Source of the DNA: Trichobilharzia regenti
Taxonomy: Eukaryota; Platyhelminthes; Trematoda; Strigeidida; Schistosomatidae
Assembly: GCA_944472135.2 (NCBI GenBank)
Contig: OX235270.1
Coordinates: 52,023,267-52,087,266, forward strand
Direction: 5' to 3'
DNA: 64,000 nucleotides
Every line of letters begins with the position of its first letter. The stretch's first letter is position 1. The position numbers were made by a program, and so were the translations under genes. This document shows positions 49,071-60,749 of the stretch, piece by piece. Below the pieces are notes generated by a model. That model did not search any database. It saw only the letters and a program-made list of their open reading frames with translations, and was not told the origin of the DNA.

Positions 49071-50678
49071 ATTAAAACTTTTGGCATTAAAATGGGGCCA
49101 TAGCATTCTGGAGGCTTGTTTACTGCCACTTTTTTCACTGATGCCAACTAGTAAATGATGACGCTTAGAGGAATGAATGAACACTAATTCACTTGATAAA
49201 TTGCAGATATCATTCTCGAAATTTTCTTTTATTTGTGCCACTTTTACCCAACACATTTCCAGATTATTTGTACTAGCTAAAGCTTCAATTAATGCACCAT
49301 TATTTTGCACGGAGTTATTCAAGTTATCATATTTTATGGCGCTGGCTATAAAGTCAGACACTGATAAATCGTCTCGAGTCTTTTTCTGTCCATTGACAAG
49401 ACGTACACAGTTTTTTGAATCATTCTCTTTATAAAGTTTTAATTGTTCTGTAATTTTAAGATTATTACAGTTTTCTTGTTTATCATCATTATAGTTAACT
49501 GATGAGCACGATAAGTTCGTATTAGTTTTCTGATTTGATAGATTACTCCATGGACTGATGGGATTGAGTGTTACATTTTCATTTGAAAACATTTTGTCAT
49601 GGAAAGTGGAACACTTTTTAGAGTGATTACTGAGAATTTTTCTTGAATTTGCCCCCATTGTACCACTTTCCACAAATGGATTGAATAAAGGGAACCCAAG
49701 TGAAGACGAAGACGATCGGGCTAGATTATTTAATTTGTTATGATGACTGCTTTTATGTGTTTTACAGTTTTTGTTATGTACAGTAATCATTTGACTCTTG
49801 TAATCTGGAATTGGACAGTTATCGTATAACTTAGATAACATTTTAACCGAAGTATAGCATTCCTTACCGTTGTTTACTAACGGGTGTTCTATATTTGAAG
49901 CGCAATTTCTAACTTCATCGTAGATACTACCTGTATCGTTTTGAAAATACGAATGATTTATCTGATTCTGAATATTTGAAAGGTTAAGATGGCCATTTAA
50001 ACCACTAAACATGAAGTCATTCTCATCATTCTTATTATCTGAGGGTGCCGAATTCTTTAATAAACTTGTAAAAGTTTTGTAGATGCAGTCGATCACTGAC
50101 ATTTCTTGTGTGTATGCAGGATACAGTTCAGTTAGTTGGTTAATCCAGCTTACTGAAGATGGTACTTTTGTTGTAACTGATGATGTTGAAGATAATGGAA
50201 GTGGAAAAGAAGTGGGAATTTCATTTCGTTTCGATTGTTCAATAATACTTGGCAGTATGATATTATTCTTTAAGTAAGAGCTTAACAGATGATCGCAACC
50301 ACTAGACTTCATCAGGCTTCTTATGTAACTGGTGGAATTTTGCATAAAGTTGACTAGCGATAAGTGATCATCCTCAAAATGACCTTGTCTAACTGGGTCT
50401 GTATATTTTAAGTTTAGTGAAGTGTTTGAATAGGTATTATAATTGCTAGTTGCATGTTCCAGTAGTTCGTCAAAACATGGGATGCTTTTATATTGATGCA
50501 TTGACGCATTAATATGTGCTGCAACTGATGACGTTGGAGATGTTTTATGACTTTGTAGAAATGTCAAAAAGTTGACAAAATCATGATGATTGTGTTGACT
50601 TTGTGGGTGGTTTCTCAAATTCGGATCTAGATTATGTGGAGTCGTCTCCAAGTGACTATACTTTGGATATTCGTGCAT
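49071..50678 (-). CDS. Ataxin-1-like AXH-domain protein, exon 1
   Basis: First coding exon of a three-exon gene (50678-49071, 39392-39055, 36372-36114; 2205 nt, 734 residues). The start ATG has A at -3 and an in-frame TAA lies 34 bases upstream (50714-50712), so the N-terminus is well placed. The exon codes residues 1-536. These are mostly Ser/Asn/His-rich and of low complexity, as in the long disordered N-terminus of ataxin-1; there is no poly-Q tract. Residues about 424-510 (VRLVNGQKK, then DLSVSDFIASA) match the first half of the AXH fold, an RNA- and protein-binding domain of nuclear co-repressors ATXN1 and HBP1. The exon ends at a consensus donor (AAT|GTAAGT, 49070) in phase 0; read-through would add ten residues and stop. 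A nuclear transcriptional or RNA-binding regulator is inferred from family membership. Confidence 0.82.
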
Positions 50679-52269
50679 TTTTTTGAGGACGAAAAATTTA
50701 AAAATGGAATATTATTTTAGTTTTCTGTTTTAGGAAAATGGTGACTTCTTTCCTGATGTAGAATCACTCAGAATTTGCAAATATCTAAATGAAAAACATT
50801 GAGAATATTTTTATCTGTAAGGGATAAAAGGGAATTTCGATTCAAGTATTTCAATAAAAGCAGTAACTTTCGAAATGAAATTACATTTGGATCCGATTTG
50901 AAATATTCCCCTACTTGTTACTTTGATATGTCGATGATCGCATTCACCGAGTAAAATGTTTCACCACAACAGCTAAATTATAAGAAATAAACAGTAGATG
51001 TCACAAAAGTTTTATACAGTTCAAACTCTGATTATGCTAAATGATACGAAATGTCTGTGTCTCTAGTACTTTTCATCATAAAGGGATTTCAATTGGACAA
51101 GTACTGGAAATTAGAAAAGCCATTCCAATATTTGATGCAATTGAGTGAGAAATATCAACACTCAGGTTTCAGATAAAGGATATTAGTCATGACAGAGAAT
51201 TCAAGCTGTTCTGTTACTTTTAATAAATGTATAAGTCCAAGCCACAAAGTTTCCATTAAGCTATTTAAATTTATAGTTGTTTCAGAATAGGTTATGAAGA
51301 TTTAATAAAGGATGGGACAGATGAGGATTTGTTTGCTGTGAAAAATTCTTTCTTCCGTTAGAAACGACTGATAAAAATATTATCTTAGTGTTGACAGTCA
51401 TGCAATAGTTCTTAAGTTCTTTCAGTGTTTTGATTAGCTAGAAATTTATTTGTGAACTAATAATCAGCCACATTAGTCTCTGCTTATTTAATGACGAAGA
51501 ATCCCATCTTATGGAATAGAACTGACTATTACGAATAAGTACCACATACAGGCCTACATCAACATGCATGCAATGCGTGTTTATATTTCAGAATCTTACA
51601 TAAACATAATTCAGTGTTTACTTTGTGATTTTTATTGTTTTACACACAGAATTACGCACAAGATACAAAATCATTGGTCTCTATGTTTTCAAGATTGCAA
51701 CAAATGCTACATTTGGGTTTAAACGGAGGAAAAATATTTATGTTGTACCTAAATAGGGATAAGAATCAAGTGAATATACCTCCTTGATGACATAGTTACA
51801 TCAACGAAAACTACACAACAGTAATGATATTTCTGAGAAACGTCGTCACTTGTGTTTCCGGAATCTGGGGCGAAATATATTTTACATAACTCTCATAATA
51901 AGTGAAACAGTTAAATTAATAAAGGTAGTGTTAGCTGTCTTTAAAATAACTTGAAAAATTAGTAGGTGAGTTCCAGTTGCGTCTGTTCTTTTGGTAATTT
52001 TAGTACGCCACACAACACAATTATCCTAGCTCAGTAGATGAAAGCTAAGACTCTCGTCATCTGCTCAACGATAGAGGTGGAATTGTTATAATTCTAAGGT
52101 ATAAGTAATGGTCATTTGGAATAATTTGGTCTGGTCATTTTAATTAACTGCAATTAACAAAAATAAGCTTGAGCGAGTTACTTAACGTTACTAGGTATGA
52201 ACTCACGAATAAGAAGCATAACTTCGTCTGAAATATGAGTAATGATTAAAATAATTAAATATTCAAGTA
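50679..52269. other. Upstream of the ataxin-1-like gene
   Basis: Should contain the 5' UTR and promoter of the minus-strand gene. No TATA box, initiator or trans-splice acceptor could be singled out in this AT-rich DNA. Confidence 0.4.
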
Positions 52270-52282
52270 GAAAATTATAGTT

Positions 52283-52551
52283 TTTTAAGTGTTGGTTTGT
52301 AGGGATTTGACTGGTTACAGGATTTCATCATGAGCTGATATTGGTTAGAGAAGTTAGAATTCATGGGCCATTGGATCGGGTCCCAGTGGCTTAATGGTAT
52401 ACGAGCTCGCCTTGTAGCCAGAAGGTCCTGGGTTCGAGCCCCGATGGTGTGTGAGTACTACTGAAGAGTCCCAAACTAGGAAGAAACGGCCGTCCAGTAC
52501 TCCCAGGTTTTCCAATGGTTCTCTAACCAATGTCAGTTCATGATGAAACCT
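52283..52551 (+). mobile_element. Hammerhead SINE H1 with inverted 5' tail (fold-back)
   Basis: Between 13-bp TSDs (GAAAATTATAGTT, 52270-52282 and 52552-52564) lie an inverted tail segment (52283-52352) and a plus-strand head, hammerhead and tail. The arms 52324-52352 and 52519-52547 pair at 27 of 29 bases. The junction to the head lies at AGAA|GTTAG. The TSD encloses both parts, so they arrived together. Confidence 0.82.
52453..52502 (+). ncRNA. Hammerhead ribozyme, damaged (H1)
   Basis: Core CTGAAGA (52461-52467) and GAAA (52483-52486) are present. The base-closing pair of stem II is lost (A at 52482 opposite G at 52468) and stem I has a mismatch next to the core. Reduced or no activity is expected. 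Confidence 0.75.
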
Positions 52552-52564
52552 GAAAATTATAGTT

Positions 52565-53619
52565 AATTGGAATCAAGTAATAAGAGTAGTATTTGTGTAG
52601 TCTTGTAGAGTATAAATCCACAGTGGATAAGTGATCATCCTCCCCGTCCACTTAACTATATTATATTTTTTCAATACTTTCACTTTGTCCCACCCTGCTG
52701 TGTGATTACATGCAACTAAATGCATTGTAATGAATTATGGATAAGAATTAAATTTAGGTCTTACCAAATTATGATGAATAAATATTCAACATGCTGATGA
52801 GTGAACAAAAAATATTCTTTTGAACAAATTCAGTTTCTACCGTTACATATTCGTAATAGTAAAGGCGTCGATATCCAACTGCGTGTTAAGAATCAGTCAT
52901 CATCATACTCTAATTGTCTTATCTTTCCTACTTGTTGACTCATATAACAAAGGTGTAACTCCAATCTTGAGAGAACCAATATACATTTCAAGCATCGAAG
53001 TTGCTACCTGTAGTGTCGAAGTTAGATATAATGACTAAGCTACTTAGGCCATCACACTTGATTTACAGGCTTTTGTTAACACACATACACACATTCTGAT
53101 ATCAACTATATACTTTTCCTCAGTGTATAACAAAATGCTCACCATCGAAATTTCTGTTAGAATCTATGGGCATTGTCTGTCATCGCAGAAATTGTATGTT
53201 TGCAAATAGGATATTACATCTCAAACACCAATAGACCTCTGTTATCTCATTAAGGACACCGAATACTGAATTTCTGATACATTCGCTCACAGAAAAGTGG
53301 CAGCATTTAAAACAACAAAACAGACTTGTTTTTAAAATCACCAGAAATAGTCTTATAAGTCGAATGGTATCCTACTGAATGACCCCTGACATTTAACACT
53401 TCTAATAGTCTACTGGTGACACTAGTTTAAGTTCATATATGAGTTTCTCAACATTTCATTTTTAAACCTTTTGATTAATTAGGACCCTTCAAAAAAGGAG
53501 CATTAAAACTGAAGGTACATAATTGAAGCTAGAGTGATGCGATTACCAAGTAATATTTGCATAGTAATAACCCAGAGTTCATAAAGCTAAGTAGAAAGAC
53601 AAGACTGTACTTGGAGGAA
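52565..53619. other. No recognisable gene
   Basis: Nothing supported. Confidence 0.45.
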
Positions 53620-54870
53620 AAGAGTAAGCAAAAATCCTTTTAAAGCAAAGCAAGAACCAGCAGCTGATATTGAAGCTTTCGAAAGAATTCAGATTTCCGG
53701 ACCAGCACTTCCATGTCTTAACTAAACATTCACAAAGAGGGGTTATTCACCCTACCACTGCGTGACACTTTAATTAGCAGAAACTTCAGAACCTCTTGGA
53801 AAGTTAGCGGTGAAACATTCTTTAAAAGCTGCTTTAGAATTTGTTAATTCCAAAAATGAGACAGACGCATTTGAAGTGAGTATGGTTTCGTTTGATGTTG
53901 TCTCTCAGTTCACCAATTTTCATCTGATAGAACCAACGTGTTCTTACGTAAATTCACCTATTTAGATCTTTTCGATTTTAAATACTTACTAGTTATATAC
54001 AGCAGCTAATACTAAGATTTATCCTAAACTTCCAGTTCCTATTTAGTGGTGAAATATAGGGACAGATGGATGCAGTAGCAATGGGAACTCCGCTTGCCCT
54101 GTTACTTCCTAACTGCTAAATAGCAAATCAGTTCAACATTTACACCTTAGGTGTTGATGAAAAATATAATCCTAGAACTATTTCACTATTCATCAGCTCA
54201 TGAAGTTGAATTAAAAGGTAAACTCTCCTTGTAGAGGTCAAAATTTCGGGAAAAAACAGATGGGAAATTTCAAAGACTAACTTTTACGGCTTTGTTCCAA
54301 CAAGTAGAAGGATAAACCTCATTAACTGCCTTCTTCAAAATTTGTTGCCCATGCACAGAAGACATATTAAACAGAAAATTCGAATCTTTCTGAAACACCC
54401 ATTTCACAAATAAACATTTGAAACAAGAACGGACAATCCGTGCAACTCATAAATACAAAAGAAATTTCTGACAAACCTGTAATTCAGAGGCGACGTAATG
54501 GGTAAAATTCTTCGAAGGTGATTATCAAGAATTGTTTGAAAAACATTCATCGCTGAACTCTTGAGTCTTACTTTATTCACGCAATCTCATGTTCATAAAA
54601 AATGTCAAAGACGAAGTTCCACTGTTGGTAACATCTTTGTGTGTACATCATTTCAATTTCTGCTGTGGAGATAAACACGGAGATTATACTAAAAGGACAT
54701 TATATAGATGCACTCATGAACGCCATTAATATCACTATCGAGAAGAAGAGATAAGCCGATTAGTGGCTCAGTTTTTGAATGCCTTGTTCTTCTGTGACAT
54801 CCCGTGTAAACAGACAAGTTTTTCAGGTTACATGTAGTATGCGGTAACGTCAAGACCTATGAAAGGTTTC
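53620..54870 (+). pseudogene. PLE reverse transcriptase plus GIY-YIG, heavily decayed
   Basis: Plus strand, many stops. MVSFDVVSQFTN (near 53.88 kb) is reverse transcriptase motif A. QMDAVAMGTPLALLL (near 54.07 kb) is motif B. FNFCCGDKHGDYTKRTLYRC (near 54.65 kb) is a damaged GIY-YIG domain. No YVDD survives. Confidence 0.65.
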
Positions 54871-56869
54871 CACTTACATCTTCTGTTTAAAGACAAAACT
54901 CTTGTTATACACAAGGAAAACCGAGGACTCTGTATACAGATGCGTTTTATGAAACCCCTTTGAATACTGGGGCCTTAAACTACTTTCCACCAGTTTTATA
55001 ATGATTTTCTATCCAATGCATTTGCATTTCCTTTATTAAACTACTAACTTTTCGAAAATTTCTACATATTCTGAAATTCTTCGTCTTGTACATAATATTA
55101 CTATTTTCAGGTGTTTACTATTCTAGTAACCTTTCCTGGACGGTATTCACCACTTAGTGTTTTGTTTGTATAAGATTATTTTGCTACTTCTCACAGGTTT
55201 CACCATCTTTTTATATGCAGTTCAATGGGCTGGCATTCATACTTTACCTTTATTAGTATTTTCCATGACCATTCAGAAACAATTCCTGATTACACAACTC
55301 TGATGAGATGTTACAAACAGAGAACCCTCCTGAGACATTTATTTTTAATATAATAGTAATGTTTTGATATCACCGAAAATGTCTCAGCAAGTATGAAGTG
55401 TGGCGTAATGACATGATTTCTTCGCTGTGCGAAGTGCTTTTCTCTTGTTAACAAGTAGTATTCATAAGTCGAAGTTGGTAATCGATGACAGATGGTGAAG
55501 GGTGACCAACAGAAAGCTCCAGATAGTTGTCAACAAGGTATCTCTTAATCCTCAAAGGCAATGAAGTCACCTCAGAAATTAGAACTCATGTAGTACTACT
55601 ATACTATATACTATACTACTACTACTATGCATCCTAAAACTGATTGAGCTAAATGTGATAGAATTGGTTTTTAATTATAATAATTAAAAAAACCTTAGTT
55701 CAGTGTTTTAAAAGTGAAAAGTATAAAGTATTTTAATGATAATAGCCTGGTTGAATACTGTAAGTGGCATTGTATTTATCGGTCTAATTTATTTTAGACC
55801 TTCTTAATGGCTAGTGATGTACATACAGGGAATTACAGATCAAAGTGGTGGAACCTAGTAATAATAACTAGGTAAGAAACCCAGTGGAAAAAGTACAATG
55901 ATGCATCTATGTGCATAGATGAATGTAGTAGTATAGTCTAAATTATGGTATTCACAATGAAAATCAAAACAAGACACTAAATAGTAACAAATAGGTTCTG
56001 ATTTTAGTCAGTTTACACTACGCTCAAAAAAAACTTTCATCTTATGTTTCATGATAATTACATATACAAAGAGCAACTCACATCAACAGTAGTAGGAAAC
56101 GTAATTGACTGGAAAGCCGAGGAAATTAGCAAAAACAGCTAAATAACCACTTTTACTATAATCTTCCAGTTAGCGTCACACCACCCTTATTATTATTCCA
56201 GTTTCTCTAGGATATGTTGAAAGGGGTGAAATATTAGTAATAGTAATTGTAGTAGTATAGTTATATTCATTGGAATGCTATCTGGAAGAAACCACATAAT
56301 ACTTTTCTAAACATTTTTTCTGTCCTCCTACAAAACCTATCGGCTGCTAGTGTTTATCTTCCCCTATTCCCTCTTATTTTCTTCCTCATACACTTATTTG
56401 TCACTGTATGTGTGTGTTTTTATTTTCATATCGAAAATCAAAACAAGTGATTCAAACCAATCCTGTTACACAAAATCATATGTACCGTACACTTGTCATG
56501 ACTTCTGCCACACAAGGTTACTACTACCACTTTCAAGTCTAGTAGAAATAAGCTAATGAGGGTGTGGAAATTGGAAACCCAGAAAGACATATATACAGAA
56601 AACTACACGAAGACATACATTACACACAATGATAGACGTAAACACACGTGCATACAATGCACGTGTATCTATGCTAATGGTTTTACAGTATAGAAAATAG
56701 TTTTGCCATAGATATATGTCATCACATCTTTTCTTGGTTTGAATGAATCTAAACACATAAGAATAATTTAGAAAAATAAATAAACTACTTATCACTTTTG
56801 AAGGCTGAAATAGTTCTATAGGTCTGAATTCCTCCTGATCAGCTGTAAAGTAAATTTTAATAGGTCCAA
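54871..56869. other. No recognisable gene
   Basis: A TACTA-rich run at 55.59-55.63 kb and a short CACGTG palindrome at 56.64 kb; otherwise nothing seen. Confidence 0.45.
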
Positions 56870-57126
56870 TTCATGCTAGAACTTGCTCTGAAGATGTTGT
56901 CTAGAAGGACAACGAAACCATCATCACCAAAGTGCCAAAATCCTCAATAACAAAACATCTTGTGGATTACGGACATGATATCGACGCGGTCAAGTCATTC
57001 ACCATTGTCAGCAAACAAAGAAACAAGAAGATGCTTGCAATTGCAGAGGCTTGTGCAATTCGAATTTATAAACCAGCTCTCTGTATACAAAAGGAGATGG
57101 TAGTGACTCTGAATCTACCATGGTAA
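56870..57126 (+). pseudogene. PLE C-terminal end fragment
   Basis: SSITKHLVDYGHDIDAVKSF, then AIAEACAIRIYKPALCIQKE, ending near TLNLPW with a stop at 57126. This is the C-terminal end of a GIY-YIG PLE. GAAGATGTTGTCTAGAAGGAC upstream recurs at 61.03 kb. Confidence 0.65.
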
Positions 57127-57164
57127 TACGTTTTACTTATTATTCTCTACTTGTTATTACTATT

Positions 57165-57222
57165 ATTCTACCTCTTCTTCTTCTTCTTATTGTTATTATT
57201 ATCATTATTATTATTCTTGATT
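57165..57222. repeat. TTC/TTA-rich low-complexity tract
   Basis: Runs of CTTCTT and TTATTATT. The Leu-rich ORF over it is an artefact. Confidence 0.8.
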
Positions 57223-58385
57223 CATCTAAAACTATGCTTTATCAGCAAGATTATCTTAACTCACTTCAACACTATTATTATTATAGCCATTACTATTGAT
57301 ATTAGTCTGTTTGCAATTCTCGTTATATTCCCTAATGGCTAACTGTTTATCTAAGTGATGTAATTGAAGGGTAATGCAACTTATCTTAATTTTGATCTCT
57401 CATACTCTCTCTCCGCTTATCTACTTGAAAATGACCTGTAAATTATTCGCACGTGTCTTTTGGCATGACTAATTCAATGTAGTTTGTTTACTTATCAGCC
57501 TTATATCTCCCAATGTAATTTTAAAAGTATATATATCCGTGTATGTAGAGTATTCAGCTGACGAGTTCTACCGAAATTTGATGAATTCATTAAATCTTGC
57601 TTTATTAACCTTTATTGCTTGTTTTAAATTTGTATCGGTAAATAAATGTTTTCAATTCGAAATCATTTCAGTTAAACCAACCGACTCAGAGAACACAAGT
57701 AAATCAAAATCACTCAGCTGAGCTGCAAATATTCTCTACTATTTCAAAATCTTACCGGGGTGGTACACTTCTATCTTGTCGAAAATGGGAGGACTTTATC
57801 AAAAGGCAAGTGTCCACAGAAGAACAATTATTTTTTCTTCATGACTGTCTCCACCAACAAATTCTACCAGCCAGTTTTAATTATAAACCATCAGTTAACT
57901 GTCATTTGGGATGGAAATTAGCCAAACAAAAAGAAGAATAAACGGGGTAATTAATGATTACTGATGCACACAATCGCATTAAAAAATACCAGCATATGAT
58001 CTAATCTTAAAGATAAAAGGTTGAACGAACTCTCAGCCTAGAACATCAATCATCATTGAACAAAATATTAAGCGGACGACTCAAAGAATGAAGACGAGTT
58101 GTCCTCAAAGAAAGATTAGTTAAGATTTCTCAACAACCATCCAAAGAAACGCTGAATCATTATGCAGTAAACTTATTGAAACATTCATTATTAGAAACAG
58201 AACAATTTCTTAAGAAAGGGCTAAATTACAATAATGGTGATGCTTCAAAAACAGATTTCTAAACTTCCTTAGAACCATCAATCAAATCATCAAAATTAAA
58301 TGAAGAAGTACAACAGGAAATAATAACACGAATAATAAAGCCGGAAAAACACAATACCCAACTTAACACTCAAGAGCAAAATGGA

Positions 58386-58616
58386 TTGAAGAAACTGAAA
58401 AATAGAGAAGATATAGTCACAAAACTAGATGACAATGGAAGAACAATGGTAGTTACGGACACAGCGGACCACACGAAGAAATCAAATGATTTACTCAAAG
58501 ATAATAATGTATATCAACAGTTGACGAAAAAACCTATACAAACATTGGATAATAAAATCAAAATAATACTAAATAGACTAAGAAAATCAAGACAGATTAT
58601 AAAACAAGATCAGTGA
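58386..58616 (+). pseudogene. PLE ORF piece, N-terminal reverse transcriptase region
   Basis: Open piece with VTKLDDNGRTMVVTDTADH, LLKDNNVYQQLTKKPIQ. It corresponds to the region before the PLE fingers domain (RPDKG..VVVMD in related copies). Ends in a stop at 58616; the frame continues beyond it (SNGPVLPWFYGRPKLHKPN). Confidence 0.6.
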
Positions 58617-58848
58617 CGAATAAAATCTAACGGACCTGTTTTACCTTGGTTTTACGGTAGACCAAAACTACACAAACCAAACATTTCCTCACGATCAGTC
58701 TTTTCGCTACCATGAACACCAACATATATATAGTCTATCTAAAGAAATTCTCAGAAAATTAAAGTATATAATAGAATCATGCGACCAGTCTGTCAGTTCG
58801 CTAAACCTGTTTTTAGAGAAAATCAAAAGCATTCAAGTAGATGACAGT

Positions 58849-59076
58849 GAAATAATGGTATCCTTTGATGCCACAGTGTTACAGACTTTAATTGGTCCAA
58901 AACTAGCAGAAGACACTGTGCAACAACTACCCTATAGTGATAAACACACAAAAACGCAATGTTCAACTTGGATGGAACTCTTAGAATTATGTCTTACAAC
59001 AAACTTCCAATTCAATACTCAAATATGTGAACAGATAAAAGGAATTGAAAACATTTATTTCCCGATACGAATTTAA
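58849..59076 (+). pseudogene. PLE reverse transcriptase piece, motif A
   Basis: EIMVSFDATVLQTLIGPK carries the first catalytic Asp. It then runs to CLTTNFQFNTQICEQIKG, after which the frame shifts to GTIMGSHISGLTME (motif B, near 59.09 kb). Confidence 0.65.
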
Positions 59077-59129
59077 AACAAGAAATAAAAGGAACAATAA
59101 TGGGATCACACATATCAGGATTAACAATG

Positions 59130-59443
59130 GAAGTCGTTATGCAGAGATTAAAATTAATACCCCAAAGATTTGGGTACGTTATGTTGATGATATATTCGTA
59201 ATAATTAAAAGGAATGAATTGGAATACACCCACAAAGTAATATACAACATATCTGAAGACACTAAATTCATGAGAGGAGAGGAATCAAACAACAAGATTC
59301 CATTATTAGATGTTTTAATCAAAAGAACTAATGCAGAAAACTTAGAAGTACAATTATACAGAAAATCAACGCACACTAACCAAATACTCAACTATAACAG
59401 CATTAACCCACTAACTCATAAAAAAACTATGTGTAGACAGTGA
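59130..59443 (+). pseudogene. PLE reverse transcriptase piece, YVDD motif
   Basis: PKIWVRYVDDIFVIIKRN carries the catalytic YVDD box, followed by IPLLDVLIKR and LYRKSTHTNQILNYNS, the PLE thumb motifs. The frame ends at 59443. The first residues in the track-like frame are out of phase with the element. Confidence 0.7.
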
Positions 59444-60199
59444 TTAAAAAAGTCCAGACACACTGTATTAATGTGGCTGTGAAGAGAATGGAAGAGAAAT
59501 ACTTACTAACTGCCTTCAAAAAGAATGGACACCCACCCAATTTCATCAGAAAATGTTTAAACTAAAATCGTAATCCCATCAAGAAACCATCATCAAAGAC
59601 CACATGAAAACTCATTCTACCATATGTACAGAATATTTCTGAAATAAACATTTGAAATAAACATAGCTCAGTCACTTCAGTCGATAGTCTGTAAAACGAA
59701 GGATCCAACAGGAAGAGAAGATAAAATTAGTTAGTAAATTAAGGTGCGTTGATATGATTATGAGCAATAAATTATGCTTGAAGCGTCATCAGCAGATATT
59801 ACTGTATCCAGTACCCAATTTTTATCCTCATATCAAAATTAATACCAATTTCAAATTATAAATCGTATGAACTGCAGCAAACACTACATCGGTCAAAGTG
59901 GGCGTCCTCTTCGAATCCGATTCCAAGAACATTAATTAGGGGTGAAAAACACGATATGTATTCTTTCTTATCGATGCATGTAGACATTTACGAACACCAA
60001 CATGATTGGCAGCATACAGAAGTTTCAAACAGAGGAAACACCAAAAGTACCTGGAAATTTCTAAAAGCCTGCTACTCAAATGAATCAGCGACGTGAACAG
60101 AGGAAGAACAACAGTTTGTGAAGAAAAAAGTGGTACCAGCATTCATATATACGTATAGTTTTTACTTAGGTATTTCAAGTTTCAACAATATCAGTGTAT

Positions 60200-60516
60200 T
60201 TTGATTGGACACTAGTAACTAGTGCGACGTGTCTAGTCCTTTCTTTGGTGCAGAATGAATTCTATCAGTCAGGTTTGCAATGTGACCAACATTCTAAATA
60301 GCTCGCCATCAAGATGCACAGTAATTTGGTTATATTAGATAGTTGGAGGCCGGAATAGCTCAGTGGTAACGTCTCTGACTGTGGCACTGGGTGACGCGGG
60401 TTCGAATCTCAGAAGGGACATGAGTTCCTTCAAGGTTGCAGATGCACCTTGCTGACGAGTGCCAAGTAGCACGAAACCTAAGTCCAAGGATTCCTGCCAA
60501 TTGCCTCCAACTACCT
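60200..60516 (+). mobile_element. Hammerhead element, third family (H3), with TSD
   Basis: A 317-bp insertion between 13-bp TSDs (AATATCAGTGTAT at 60187-60199 and 60517-60529). It has a leading 150 bp or so of unknown sequence. A sub-unit follows that opens with TAGTTGGAGGC and closes with its exact complement GCCTCCAACTA. Inside are a tRNA-like head (AATAGCTCAGTGGTAACG, box B GGTTCGAATCT) and an intact hammerhead. Head and stems differ from H1 and H2. It lies just past the 3' end of a PLE. Confidence 0.8.
60446..60490 (+). ncRNA. Hammerhead ribozyme, intact (H3)
   Basis: Core CTGACGA (60452-60458) and GAAA (60473-60476). Stem I CCTTG/CAAGG. Stem II GTGC/GCAC, which keeps pairing with bases different from H1/H2 (GTCC/GGAC). 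Cleavage triplet GTC (60482-60484). Confidence 0.85.
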
Positions 60517-60749
60517 AATATCAGTGTATGCATACGAAGGTAAAGGAGTTACGGAATAAAGACTAGAGGTGAGTAAGATGATGAGTAACTAATAGATTGG
60601 ATAACAGTTTACTGAGTTCAACCCAAATTATAGAAACAAGAGACAATCAAAACTACGTTATGTCAAAGGAGGCGATCAAGTGGAAGAGAGAGTAAAGACA
60701 CCCAGTTACTAGGGCAAGGAAAGACTGACAACAGTTTGATTCTGAATAC

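Larger units (their letters stand above)
57660..60170 (+). mobile_element. Penelope-like element, near full length, inactive
   Basis: From N-terminal PLE motifs (FLHDCLHQQILPASFNYKP, 57.8 kb) through reverse transcriptase (NGRTMVVTDT; MVSFDATVLQTLIG; GTIMGSHISGLTMEVVMQRL; RYVDDIFVI at 59.17-59.2 kb; IPLLDVLIKR) to a GIY-YIG start (NCSKHYIGQSGRPLRIRFQE, 59.88 kb). Frameshifts and stops break it in several places. It belongs to a subfamily clearly different from the 62.8-kb copy. The 80 bp or so at 57.66-57.74 recur at 61.07-61.15 kb, possibly element-end repeats. Confidence 0.78.

Noticed and set aside
49177..49434. Plus-strand open frames over exon 1
   Set aside because: Shadows of the 536-codon minus-strand exon, which has a good start, upstream stop and consensus donor.
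36114..50678. HBP1 identity for the AXH gene
   Set aside because: No HMG box follows the AXH domain in the terminal exon, so ataxin-1-like is the better description.
57151..57342. Membrane-protein-like Leu-rich open frame
   Set aside because: Produced by a TTC/TTA low-complexity tract.
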